DNA from: an uncultured Pelagibacteraceae bacterium
GTDB taxonomy: Bacteria > Pseudomonadota > Alphaproteobacteria > Pelagibacterales > Pelagibacteraceae
Reading direction: 5' to 3'
DNA length: 64,000 nt
NCBI GenBank assembly: GCA_902540595.1
Contig: CACBNI010000004.1
Location: 57,144-121,143 of the forward strand
The notes beneath the pieces were generated by a model that searched no databases, had not been told where the DNA came from, and worked only from the letters and a program-made list of their open reading frames with translations. Shown here one piece after another: positions 8,239 to 16,842 of this stretch. The position numbers and the translations under genes are program-made. The first letter of the stretch is position 1, and each line of letters starts with the position of its first letter.

Positions 8239-9432
8239 TCATTTCAATAAGTTGTTTGCAACCCATTTATGAAAGTGGTGAGTTGACTTATCCATTATAG
8301 GTGAAAAATTTCCACCATTATACGATGGTGATTTTCTTCCCATCTGCATTCCTTCTATAATATTTAAATCTTCTTTCTGTACCCCTTTCCAAAGTTTAAA
8401 ATTTTGCTCCCTAAGTGACTTATATTTTGCAGAATTTGCAGCTTCTTCACCAACATAATAAATTTCCATGTGTTCAATAGTGTTATTATTACTTATTGGT
8501 TCAAGCCAATATGCATAAAAATGATCCTTGTGAATACCAAGCATAACGTTAGGAAAAAGAGCGACGTATTCTGCAACTTGTTTTTTATTTTTCGGCCAAT
8601 TTGGGAAACTAGGTAAATTTAATTTTCCCTTAAATTTAGGATTATAAACAATTGTACCTTGACCTGCAAAACGATTTGGCAACCCTTTTATATGATAATG
8701 ATCCTTAATTTTTGAATAAGAATTTAATCCTGGATGAACCCATGGCAAATGATAGCTTTCACAATAATTTTCAATTGCAAATTTCCAGTTAGTTTTTGCA
8801 TTAAGATTAAAATGACCGTAATCTTGAGAAAAAACTATTAATTTCCTATCATTTTTAGGCCAAAATTTTTCCCACCTATCACTTAAAGGTTTAATGTATG
8901 TATTGAAATCTAATTCATTATTATTTAAATTTACAAAAATTAAATCAAGCCAAACTTTTGATCTTATTTCTTTAAGATTACTTTTGGATTTATCAAATTT
9001 ATTACAATTATGTTTATTCATTCCTCCAATATGTGGTGTTGCTATTAGTTTTCCATTAAAATCATATGACCATGAATGATAAGGACACCTTATCAGATTT
9101 TTAATTTTTTCTTCTTTTTGAACAATCTTATATCCTCTGTGGCTACAAACGTTGTGGTAGACCTTAATATTTTGGTTTCGATCTCTTAAAATAATTAAGG
9201 GAACTCCTAAGAGATCAAATGGTTTAATATCACCAATGCTTGGTACTGAGCTTCCAACCCCGATAACAATCCATTTGTTTTCAAAAATCTTTTTTTTCTC
9301 GATTGAGAAATAATTTTCATCAACGTAACATTCGTTTGGTAAGCCATGCGCTTTTTCAATCGGCCGATTTACCATTCTGAGTTTTTTTAAATCTAACATT
9401 TTAAATAATTTTTTATTTTCAATATTCATCAT
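8239..9432 (-). CDS. Rieske non-heme iron oxygenase alpha subunit
   Basis: Rieske CSHRGYKIV...RCPYHSWSYD; mononuclear iron ENYCESYHLPWVHPGL. Confidence 0.88.
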   Translation of the reverse strand: MMNIENKKLFKMLDLKKLRMVNRPIEKAHGLPNECYVDENYFSIEKKKIFENKWIVIGVGSSVPSIGDIKPFDLLGVPLIILRDRNQNIKVYHNVCSHRGYKIVQKEEKIKNLIRCPYHSWSYDFNGKLIATPHIGGMNKHNCNKFDKSKSNLKEIRSKVWLDLIFVNLNNNELDFNTYIKPLSDRWEKFWPKNDRKLIVFSQDYGHFNLNAKTNWKFAIENYCESYHLPWVHPGLNSYSKIKDHYHIKGLPNRFAGQGTIVYNPKFKGKLNLPSFPNWPKNKKQVAEYVALFPNVMLGIHKDHFYAYWLEPISNNNTIEHMEIYYVGEEAANSAKYKSLREQNFKLWKGVQKEDLNIIEGMQMGRKSPSYNGGNFSPIMDKSTHHFHKWVANNLLK

Positions 9433-9529
9433 AATTCTTTTTAAGTGAGATTGATTAAAAATGAAATTTGATTAAGTTTTTATTAAAATCCTTTATGTAA
9501 TAATTTATTTAGGAAAAAGACTAAATGCT

Positions 9530-9546
9530 TTCAACTCAAAGTTGAA
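9530..9546. promoter_or_regulatory. Palindrome in divergent intergenic region, possible operator
   Basis: TTCAACT-CAA-AGTTGAA, perfect 7-bp arms, between divergent Rieske and proX-like genes. Confidence 0.45.
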
Positions 9547-9610
9547 TTATATTTGCTTTTTTATCTGCTTATGTTCATAATTGATAATTAACAATCATTG
9601 GGAGAAATAA

Positions 9611-10621
9611 ATGAAAATTAAAAGAATACTAATTTCACTTGCTCTTGTGTTTGGTTTAACTTCATTTGGAAGTGTGGCTAACGCAGCTTGTGGAAGTTTA
9701 ACAATCGCTAACATGAACTGGGCGTCAGCAAACTTTATGGCTGAAGTGGATAAAATTATCCTTGAAGAAGGTTATGGATGTTCTGTTGAGTTAGTACCTG
9801 GTTCAACAATGCCTACCTTTACGTCAATGCAAGAAAAAGGTGAGCCAGATGTTGCACCTGAGTTTTGGGCAAATGCAGCTAAAGTTGAGTTAGAAGCAGC
9901 AGTTGCTGAAGGAAAACTTCATTCAATTAATAAAGCTCCGATCACTGGTCTTGGAGAAGGTTGGTGGGTACTTCCTGCAACTTTAGAAAAGCACCCAGAA
10001 CTAACAACTGCAGACGCAATTTTAAAAAGACCTGATCTTTTTCCGCATCCAGAAGATCCTTCAAAAGGTGGATTTCATATTTGCCCTCCAGGGTGGAACT
10101 GTGAATTGAGTAACAGAAATCATTTTAGAGCTTGGGGAATGGAAGCTAAAGGATGGATGATAGTTGAGACAGGTTCTGCTGCAGGATTAGATGGTTCAAT
10201 AGCAAAAGCTGCTGAAAGAGGTGAAAACTGGTTTGGTTACTACTGGTCACCAACTGCTATTATTGGTAAATACAACATGCAAGCTGTAGATATGGGCGAG
10301 TATGCTGGTAAAGATAACTGGGATAACTGTTTATCAAAACCAGAGCAAGAATGTGCTAATCCATTGAAATCTTCATGGGTAAAATCTGAAGTCTATAGTA
10401 TTGCAACTGATAAGTTCAAAAAAACTGCTGGAGAAGAAGGTATGAAATATCTTGAGAAAAGAACTTATCCAGGACCAGTTATGAATGGTATGTTGGTTTG
10501 GATGGGTGAAAACCAAGCTGAAGGTGCAGATGCTGCTGTTGAATTCTTAAAAACACAAGAAGATGTGTGGACAAAGTGGGTTTCAAACTCAGCTGCTAAA
10601 AAAATCAAAAAAGCACTTTAA
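9611..10621 (+). CDS. ABC transporter substrate-binding protein, glycine betaine/ProX-OpuAC family
   Basis: signal peptide; LTIANMNWASANFMAEVDKIILEEGYGCSVELVPGST. Confidence 0.85.
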   Translation: MKIKRILISLALVFGLTSFGSVANAACGSLTIANMNWASANFMAEVDKIILEEGYGCSVELVPGSTMPTFTSMQEKGEPDVAPEFWANAAKVELEAAVAEGKLHSINKAPITGLGEGWWVLPATLEKHPELTTADAILKRPDLFPHPEDPSKGGFHICPPGWNCELSNRNHFRAWGMEAKGWMIVETGSAAGLDGSIAKAAERGENWFGYYWSPTAIIGKYNMQAVDMGEYAGKDNWDNCLSKPEQECANPLKSSWVKSEVYSIATDKFKKTAGEEGMKYLEKRTYPGPVMNGMLVWMGENQAEGADAAVEFLKTQEDVWTKWVSNSAAKKIKKAL

Positions 10622-10635
10622 TTAAAAACTAAACT

Positions 10636-10663
10636 ATCGAACCCGTTGTAAAATGGGTTCGAT
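10636..10663 (+). terminator. Hairpin between substrate-binding and permease genes (partial terminator or mRNA stabiliser)
   Basis: ATCGAACCC (10636-10644) / GGGTTCGAT (10655-10663), perfect 9-bp stem, weak T tract. Confidence 0.6.
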
Positions 10664-10681
10664 TAAAATAGAAAAAGACTT

Positions 10682-11569
10682 ATGGAATTCTTTAGCAAAA
10701 TCCCAGTAATGGATAGAACTGCATTAAGAGAGCTAAAGAAAAGTATTGATTTTAGTTTTAAAGAATTTTCAAGAGCCTACGGTGATGGAATAGAAAGTTT
10801 TTTTGACCCTCTTTTATATTTTTTAATTTGGTTAGAGAAAATATTAGTAAGCAGTCCATGGCCCATAGTTATTGGAATTTTCGCATTGCTAGCGTGGATT
10901 GGTTCTAGAAGTATTAAACTTGTTATTGGAACTATAGCGTGCTTCCTGGTGATTGGATATTTTGGAATGTGGAAAAATTGTATGGCTACAGTTGCTATAA
11001 TATCTGTGTCAACATTGGTCTGTATTGTAGTAGGTATACCAATCGGAGTTTTGATGTCGAAATCATCAAGAGCAGAGAAAACAATTTTACCCGTTTTGGA
11101 CATGATGCAAACTATTCCAAGTTTTGTCTATTTAATCCCCATAATTATGCTTCTTGGAATTGGTAAAGTTCCAGGTCTATTAGCAGTATGTATTTATGCC
11201 CTGCCACCTATTGTCAGGCTTACCAATCTTGGAATAAGGGAGGTTGACAAAGAAACATTAGAGGCGAGTGAAGCTTTTGGAGCAACACCAATGCAGAAAT
11301 TAAGATCTGTTCAAATTCCACTTTCTTTGCCAACTATATTTGCAGGCATTAACCAGACAATTATGATGGCTCTAGCCATGGTAGTTATAGCATCAATGAT
11401 TGGTGTTAGGGGCCTAGGAGTACCCATTTTACAGGCAATTTCAAACCAATATCTTGCCCTTGGATTGATGAATGGTTTAGCCATAGTAGCACTTGCAATC
11501 ATATTCGATAGAGTTACTCAACAGTATGGTCAGAGAATTCAAAAGCACCGAGGCCAGCTTAAAAAATAG
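10682..11569 (+). CDS. ABC transporter permease, ProW/OpuAB family
   Basis: MMQTIPSFVYLIPIIMLLGIGKVPG; EAA loop EASEAFGATPMQKLRSVQIPLSLP. Confidence 0.87.
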   Translation: MEFFSKIPVMDRTALRELKKSIDFSFKEFSRAYGDGIESFFDPLLYFLIWLEKILVSSPWPIVIGIFALLAWIGSRSIKLVIGTIACFLVIGYFGMWKNCMATVAIISVSTLVCIVVGIPIGVLMSKSSRAEKTILPVLDMMQTIPSFVYLIPIIMLLGIGKVPGLLAVCIYALPPIVRLTNLGIREVDKETLEASEAFGATPMQKLRSVQIPLSLPTIFAGINQTIMMALAMVVIASMIGVRGLGVPILQAISNQYLALGLMNGLAIVALAIIFDRVTQQYGQRIQKHRGQLKK

Positions 11570-11630
11570 AGTTGCCACAGTAATCGAATTTTCTAGACTC
11601 ATATTTTAAAATCAATAAAGATCCAACAAA

Positions 11631-12359
11631 ATGAAATTTTCTTTGGAAATAGGTCCAAAAACTGAGATTGATGCTGTTCCAGCTTTAAGTGATGTTTATA
11701 TAACTATGTTGCCTGGGGGTGACTATAAAGAGACAGCAACAAAAGCCATTGAGCTTGTAAAAAAAGGGTTTAATCCTGTACCACATTTTCCAGCAAGATC
11801 TATGCAAGACGAAAAAGAGCTTAAAGATTACGTTGATAGATGTAAAGATGGAGGGGTGAAGCAAGCCTTGATTATTGGAGGTGGAAGAGAGCCAGCAGGA
11901 AAATTTGATAGTTCATTTCAATTGTTAGAAACAGGTTTTTTTGAAAAAATGAAAATAGGTATAGCTGGACATCCTGAAGGTAGTCCTGATATATCCAACT
12001 CTGAATTAGAAAAAGCTATGATAGATAAAAAGCCTTATGCTGATTATATAGTAACACAATGGTTACTTGACCCTCAGCCAATCATAGATTTTATTTCTAA
12101 GCAAAGCGTACCAGTGCATGTAGGAATTACTGGGCCTTTAAAAATATCTAGCTTGATCAAATTTGCTAATATTGTGGGGGCAAAAAATTCTATTAACTTT
12201 CTTAAATCTAATTTTACTAAGGCGTTAGATTTATTGAAACCTAAAGACCCTAATGATTTAATTGGGAAAGTTAAATCACATACTGATAACTTCCACATTT
12301 ATACATTCGGCGGCTTGAAGGAAACTCACAAGTGGTTGAAGGAGAATAGTTATGTCTAA
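11631..12359 (+). CDS. Divergent short methylenetetrahydrofolate reductase-like protein
   Basis: SLEIGPKTE..., PVPHFPARSM, ALIIGGG, GIAGHPEGSPD, ITQ-like VTQWLLDP; 242 aa; overlaps dmdA by 8 bp. Confidence 0.75.
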   Translation: MKFSLEIGPKTEIDAVPALSDVYITMLPGGDYKETATKAIELVKKGFNPVPHFPARSMQDEKELKDYVDRCKDGGVKQALIIGGGREPAGKFDSSFQLLETGFFEKMKIGIAGHPEGSPDISNSELEKAMIDKKPYADYIVTQWLLDPQPIIDFISKQSVPVHVGITGPLKISSLIKFANIVGAKNSINFLKSNFTKALDLLKPKDPNDLIGKVKSHTDNFHIYTFGGLKETHKWLKENSYV

Positions 12360-13710
12360 TGAATTTGACTATACGAAAATAAAACATGTTACTTCCGTTG
12401 ATCAATCAGACAGGGAAGTACCATATAATTTAAGACAAAGTGGGCCAACAAAAGTTGAACTATTAATTTCAACAAGGGTGAGGAAATCACCTTATTGGCA
12501 TTTATCAATGCAGGCAGGTTGTTGGAGAGCAACAGTCTATAATCGTATTTATCATCCAAGAGGTTACGTAAAGCCTGAAGATGGTGGTGCGATGGTAGAG
12601 TACGATGCAATTGTTAATCATGTAACAATGTGGAATGTAGCTGTTGAAAGACAAATAAGAGTAAAGGGACCAGATGCAGAAAAATTTACTGACTATGTAA
12701 TTACACGGGATGCAACCAAAATTTCTCCAATGAGAGCAAGATATGTAATTTTATGTAATGCATATGGTGGAGTTTTAAACGACCCAATTCTTTTAAGAAT
12801 TTCTGAAAATGAATTTTGGTTTTCATTGTCAGACTCTGATATTGGAATGTATTTACAAGGTGTGAACGCAGATGGAAAATTTAATTGCACTGTTGAAGAA
12901 ATAGATGCATGTCCAGTTCAAATTCAGGGACCTAAATCAAAAGCCTTAATGAAAGACCTCTGTGGAGATCAAGTAGACTTTGACAATATGCCCTTTTATG
13001 GATTGGCTGAAGCTAATATAGGAGGAAGAAGTTGTGTTATTTCACAATCTGGTTTCTCAGGTGAAGCTGGGTATGAAATATACTTAAGAAATGCAACTTT
13101 GTACGCTGAAGACATGTGGAATGCTGTTCTTGAGGCTGGAAAAAAACATAGTCTAATGGTGATTGCACCTGCACACCACCGAAGGATTCAAGCAGGTATT
13201 CTGTCTTGGGGACAAGACATGGACCAGCAACATAATCCTTTTCAATGTAATTTGGGATATCAAGTTTCTTTATCTGGAAAAGGAGAGTGGAATAAAAAAG
13301 GAGATTATGTTGGAAAAGTTGCTTTAGAGAAAATGAAAGCAGATCTTCAAGCAGGAAATAAACCGTATAAACTTCAATTAGTTGGATTGGAATTTGGAGG
13401 AAAACCAATTGAAGATTATGCACCTGACTTTTGGTTAGTCTCTGCTGAAGGTGGAGGTGATCCTGTGGGATTTATCACATCTCCTTGGTATCATCCTGAA
13501 AAAAAACAAAACATTGCAATGGGGTATGTGCCTTTTGATGGAACATTAAATGCTAATGGTTTTCCAAAGGGTAAAGTTGGAACTAAATTTAAAGTCCATT
13601 TACCTGAACAGTACTCTGAAAAAGCTGGGGTTCCAGTTGACGCAATAGTGGTTGATATTCCATTTAAAGAGTCTTTTAACGCAAACACAAGGGAAGTTGT
13701 AAAAGGCTAA
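12352..13710 (+). CDS. dmdA: Dimethylsulfoniopropionate demethylase
   Basis: GcvT-family protein with LLISTRVRKSPYWHLSMQAGCWRATVYNRIYHPRGYVKPEDGG, as remembered for SAR11 DmdA. Confidence 0.88.
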   Translation: MSNEFDYTKIKHVTSVDQSDREVPYNLRQSGPTKVELLISTRVRKSPYWHLSMQAGCWRATVYNRIYHPRGYVKPEDGGAMVEYDAIVNHVTMWNVAVERQIRVKGPDAEKFTDYVITRDATKISPMRARYVILCNAYGGVLNDPILLRISENEFWFSLSDSDIGMYLQGVNADGKFNCTVEEIDACPVQIQGPKSKALMKDLCGDQVDFDNMPFYGLAEANIGGRSCVISQSGFSGEAGYEIYLRNATLYAEDMWNAVLEAGKKHSLMVIAPAHHRRIQAGILSWGQDMDQQHNPFQCNLGYQVSLSGKGEWNKKGDYVGKVALEKMKADLQAGNKPYKLQLVGLEFGGKPIEDYAPDFWLVSAEGGGDPVGFITSPWYHPEKKQNIAMGYVPFDGTLNANGFPKGKVGTKFKVHLPEQYSEKAGVPVDAIVVDIPFKESFNANTREVVKG

Positions 13711-13717
13711 AATATTA

Positions 13718-13743
13718 TGGGGGAGCAAAGTTTAACTCCCCCA
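13718..13743 (+). terminator. GC-rich hairpin after dmdA without T tract
   Basis: TGGGGGAG (13718-13725) / CTCCCCCA (13736-13743). Confidence 0.6.
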
Positions 13744-13751
13744 CAAAATAA

Positions 13752-13862
13752 ATGACAAAGGGGTTTTTAATAGCAATTTGCATTACGATTGCGATTGCAT
13801 TAATAGTATTTCCCTTGATAGTTTCATATAAAGCACAAAAAAATAAAAAGAATAAAAAATAA
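13752..13862 (+). CDS. Uncalled 36-aa single-TM microprotein
   Basis: Translated by eye: MTKGFLIAICITIAIALIVFPLIVSYKAQKNKKNKK*; stop overlaps next ATG (TAATG). Confidence 0.6.
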   Translation: MTKGFLIAICITIAIALIVFPLIVSYKAQKNKKNKK

Positions 13863-14407
13863 TGTTTGGTGAATTTTTAAATATAATTTTTAAATCTATA
13901 AAATTAGATAAAACGCTTTATTCAGATAATAAAAATTTTACTGAAGCCTCAATTTATTTTGCAGGTATTATAATGATTTTAGATGGTGTAGCTGGAGCAG
14001 TTGCAGCAAACACAATTATCAAAACTGCGGTTGCTATGTCAGGACTGACAGCAATTATTACATGGTTAATTTGGGCAATTTTTATTTATGTTATCGGGGT
14101 AAAACTATTTCCAGATAAACAAACAAAAGTTTCATTTAAAAAAGTTTTAACCGCAGTTGGTTATGCACATGCTCCAGGATTGTTAAGATTTTTTGCAGTT
14201 ACACCAGATTTAATGATACCAATAATATTTCTTACACAATTTTGGATATTTGCAGGTCTAATTATTTCAACAAAACAAATATTAAATCTAAAATCTAATT
14301 TTAAATCTTTTGGGATTATTCTATTATCTTTTTTGATAATAGCATTTTTATCAATTTCTTTTGTAATGAGTAGAATGAATATGTTGCCAGTTAGTCAAAT
14401 AAGTTAA
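13862..14407 (+). CDS. Yip1-like polytopic membrane protein
   Basis: 181 aa, multiple TM helices, VGYAHAPGLLRFFAV motif. Confidence 0.7.
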   Translation: MFGEFLNIIFKSIKLDKTLYSDNKNFTEASIYFAGIIMILDGVAGAVAANTIIKTAVAMSGLTAIITWLIWAIFIYVIGVKLFPDKQTKVSFKKVLTAVGYAHAPGLLRFFAVTPDLMIPIIFLTQFWIFAGLIISTKQILNLKSNFKSFGIILLSFLIIAFLSISFVMSRMNMLPVSQIS

Positions 14408-14571
14408 AGCGGAAAGATAGTTTTTGAAACCCTGCAAGACTTACAAAGTTTAAATCCTGTCATAATTAGATTTTGAAATACGCTTTCATCCTCATTTTTA
14501 CATTCATCACAAATATTATTTAAATCTTTATTAATATTGTCTTTCTTGTCTTTTTCTAAATCTTTAGTCAT
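14404..14571 (-). CDS. Uncalled 55-aa CxxC..CxxC (zinc-ribbon-like) protein
   Basis: Translated by eye: MTKDLEKDKKDNINKDLNNICDECKNEDESVFQNLIMTGFKLCKSCRVSKTIFPL*; start overlaps stop of 14564-15175. Confidence 0.65.
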   Translation of the reverse strand: MTKDLEKDKKDNINKDLNNICDECKNEDESVFQNLIMTGFKLCKSCRVSKTIFPL

Positions 14572-15175
14572 TATCTGTTAAACCTGCTCCTGCAGCGCCT
14601 TTTTTCAGACTGTCCTTTTCTTCCACAAAGGTATTTTCAGATAATTTATATAAACTTCTCCATTCCTCATCGCTAAAGTTATCTTTATTTTCAACAAAAT
14701 TAATCTCCAAATTCTCAGAATTTTTAGGAAATTCCAATTCTAAAAAATTAGAGTATATATTCACATTTAAATTTAATAGGATTTCTTTCTCATCAAATTT
14801 GACATTTATTTTTTTCCCAATAATTTCTGAAGATCTGCTCAAAAATGATAAAAAAAGTATTGGATAAGCTATGTTTGAAAAATATATTTTTTGGTAATTT
14901 TCTAAAGTTTTTAGTTGATCCAAAAAACCAATCCCCAAAATAATTGGACAATAAGGGCTTGAAGGAGATGAGTTTGACTGATTAATTAAACTTAAATTCT
15001 CATAATTATTTTTTATTTTATCATGAAAATAAGAATTTAGATGCTTAATGCCAGGTAAACCAAACATCTCTAACTGTCTAATACATTTACCAATCTCTTC
15101 AGATTCACCCCAAGAAAATCCTGCGGCTTTTGAGGCTCTTTTAGCTGTGGTTTCAATTTCGCTTAAGGATTTCAT
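14564..15175 (-). CDS. DUF3726-like protein of unknown function
   Basis: MKSLSEIETTAKRASKAAGFSWGESEEIGKCIRQLEMFGLPG N-terminus and GAAGAGLTDND C-terminus. Confidence 0.6.
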   Translation of the reverse strand: MKSLSEIETTAKRASKAAGFSWGESEEIGKCIRQLEMFGLPGIKHLNSYFHDKIKNNYENLSLINQSNSSPSSPYCPIILGIGFLDQLKTLENYQKIYFSNIAYPILFLSFLSRSSEIIGKKINVKFDEKEILLNLNVNIYSNFLELEFPKNSENLEINFVENKDNFSDEEWRSLYKLSENTFVEEKDSLKKGAAGAGLTDND

Positions 15176-15178
15176 TTT

Positions 15179-16840
15179 TTAAATACTTGTCCTGTAGACC
15201 CACTGTTCATCATAATTTTTTAGTTCATCAGGTAGTGGTGCTCCTTGGAACATACAAATTCTTAACCATTTATCTGATCGTGGATCAAATTTTAAAGCTC
15301 CAAAAAAAGACAACTTTAATCTAAGCATATCTATAGGCATTATATTTTTACCAATAGTATTGTCCTGAATCTCTGAGTATGGAAATTTTTCAACAATAAA
15401 TACTCTTCTAACAATATGCCTAAGCTCAGGATTTTTAGACAGAAATTCTGCAACGGTAGAAATATTTGTTGTATTTAATAATTTTTCGTAAAGTTTTTTT
15501 ACGTCTCTAGCTATTGCAATTGGTTGCTCTAATTCAGATCCGCTTTCTTCAAATCTATCAGCTAGTCTTGGCTCTTCCTTATTCTTTGAAATAAACCAAA
15601 AGTTTTGGGTATTTTGCTTTTTATCAAAGTTTATTTTTAAAATATTTGAATATTTTTTTTCAATAATATTTCGTAACTCCTTAAGACTTCTGCTGCTGGG
15701 GATGGTAAAATATTTATCCTCCTCTGAGCTCATCTGAGTGATTAATGGAGTAGTTATTTCATTATACGGTTCCATCATTATTGACACTACGTACTCAATA
15801 CATTCCTCACATACTTCATTTTCTAACCAAAGATATATTTTGTTAAAAGGATAATCGTCTTCAAAATCAAAAGATTTATCAATAAATTTGATGAATTTTT
15901 TTATATCTTTCAAAAGATTTTTAATTTTAATTTGTTGATACTCGCTATCTGTATTCCAGCTAGTAATATTTGTTAAAGATTTTTTAATACAATCAACAAA
16001 CAAATCACTTTCTTTTTTCTTAACTGTCTTTATTTCTCTAATTTTTTTTAAAGCTATCTCCCTACTCAATACCCAATTATTCAACAAGGTTGGATGATTA
16101 ACTATAAATGGGGCCATGCCTAATCCAGTAGAATTGCCAATACCTAAATTTTTACAAATCTTTTTGTCTAATTTGACAGCTTTACTTGGGTTTTTATGAT
16201 GAGAAACATGGTTTACTTGATCAAATGTGAATTGTCTAACCAGATAAACAAGCATCATTTCTAGTCTAAAAGGTCCATTAATTTCTTCTCTATTTTTGAT
16301 CCTAAAACGATCTGCAAGACCAAATTTTCCAGATCCATATACTGCTGTTGTTCTGTACAAGTATCCAACTTTTGATAGCAATTCTAAATCTGGTTGTTTA
16401 CCTTCACTTAATTTTTCAACAACATGATCGAATACTCGGACAGATTTATTTGCTCTTGATAATGTTAATTCTTTAAATGAAAGTCTACCAACTTCCTGCT
16501 TTGGAACTTCATTTTTAAGTCTATCGATATCTTTTTGAGTAGGGACACCATCATGTAAAGTAAATGCTGCATCCCATTTTGTTGCAATTACTCTATCTGA
16601 TCTTTCATTATCTTTTATCTCATTTGCAAAACAAACTAGTGAATAGGTTCTTTTATCTTTTCTAAAAGAGTAAACTGCTTCTCCATAACCAAATTTATCT
16701 AAATTGAATAAATCTCTTTTATACTCCCAGTCTTTAAATTCATTTAGAAAGCTTCTTAAAAAAGATAATTTAGACTGATGAAATGATCCCAATCTAGATA
16801 ACTTCATTATCGTGTTGGGATCTCTAAGTTGAACTTTCAT
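15179..16840 (-). CDS. Large conserved-looking protein of unknown function (553 aa)
   Basis: Long ORF, codon usage like neighbours, 3-bp gap to downstream gene; no family recognised. Confidence 0.75.
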   Translation of the reverse strand: MKVQLRDPNTIMKLSRLGSFHQSKLSFLRSFLNEFKDWEYKRDLFNLDKFGYGEAVYSFRKDKRTYSLVCFANEIKDNERSDRVIATKWDAAFTLHDGVPTQKDIDRLKNEVPKQEVGRLSFKELTLSRANKSVRVFDHVVEKLSEGKQPDLELLSKVGYLYRTTAVYGSGKFGLADRFRIKNREEINGPFRLEMMLVYLVRQFTFDQVNHVSHHKNPSKAVKLDKKICKNLGIGNSTGLGMAPFIVNHPTLLNNWVLSREIALKKIREIKTVKKKESDLFVDCIKKSLTNITSWNTDSEYQQIKIKNLLKDIKKFIKFIDKSFDFEDDYPFNKIYLWLENEVCEECIEYVVSIMMEPYNEITTPLITQMSSEEDKYFTIPSSRSLKELRNIIEKKYSNILKINFDKKQNTQNFWFISKNKEEPRLADRFEESGSELEQPIAIARDVKKLYEKLLNTTNISTVAEFLSKNPELRHIVRRVFIVEKFPYSEIQDNTIGKNIMPIDMLRLKLSFFGALKFDPRSDKWLRICMFQGAPLPDELKNYDEQWVYRTSI

Positions 16841-16842
16841 AA

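Noticed and set aside
10777-11103. 108-aa minus-strand ORF opposite the ProW-like permease
   Set aside because: Antisense to a well-supported coding gene, no independent signal.
13037-13423. 128-aa minus-strand ORF opposite dmdA
   Set aside because: Shadow ORF; dmdA frame is well supported.
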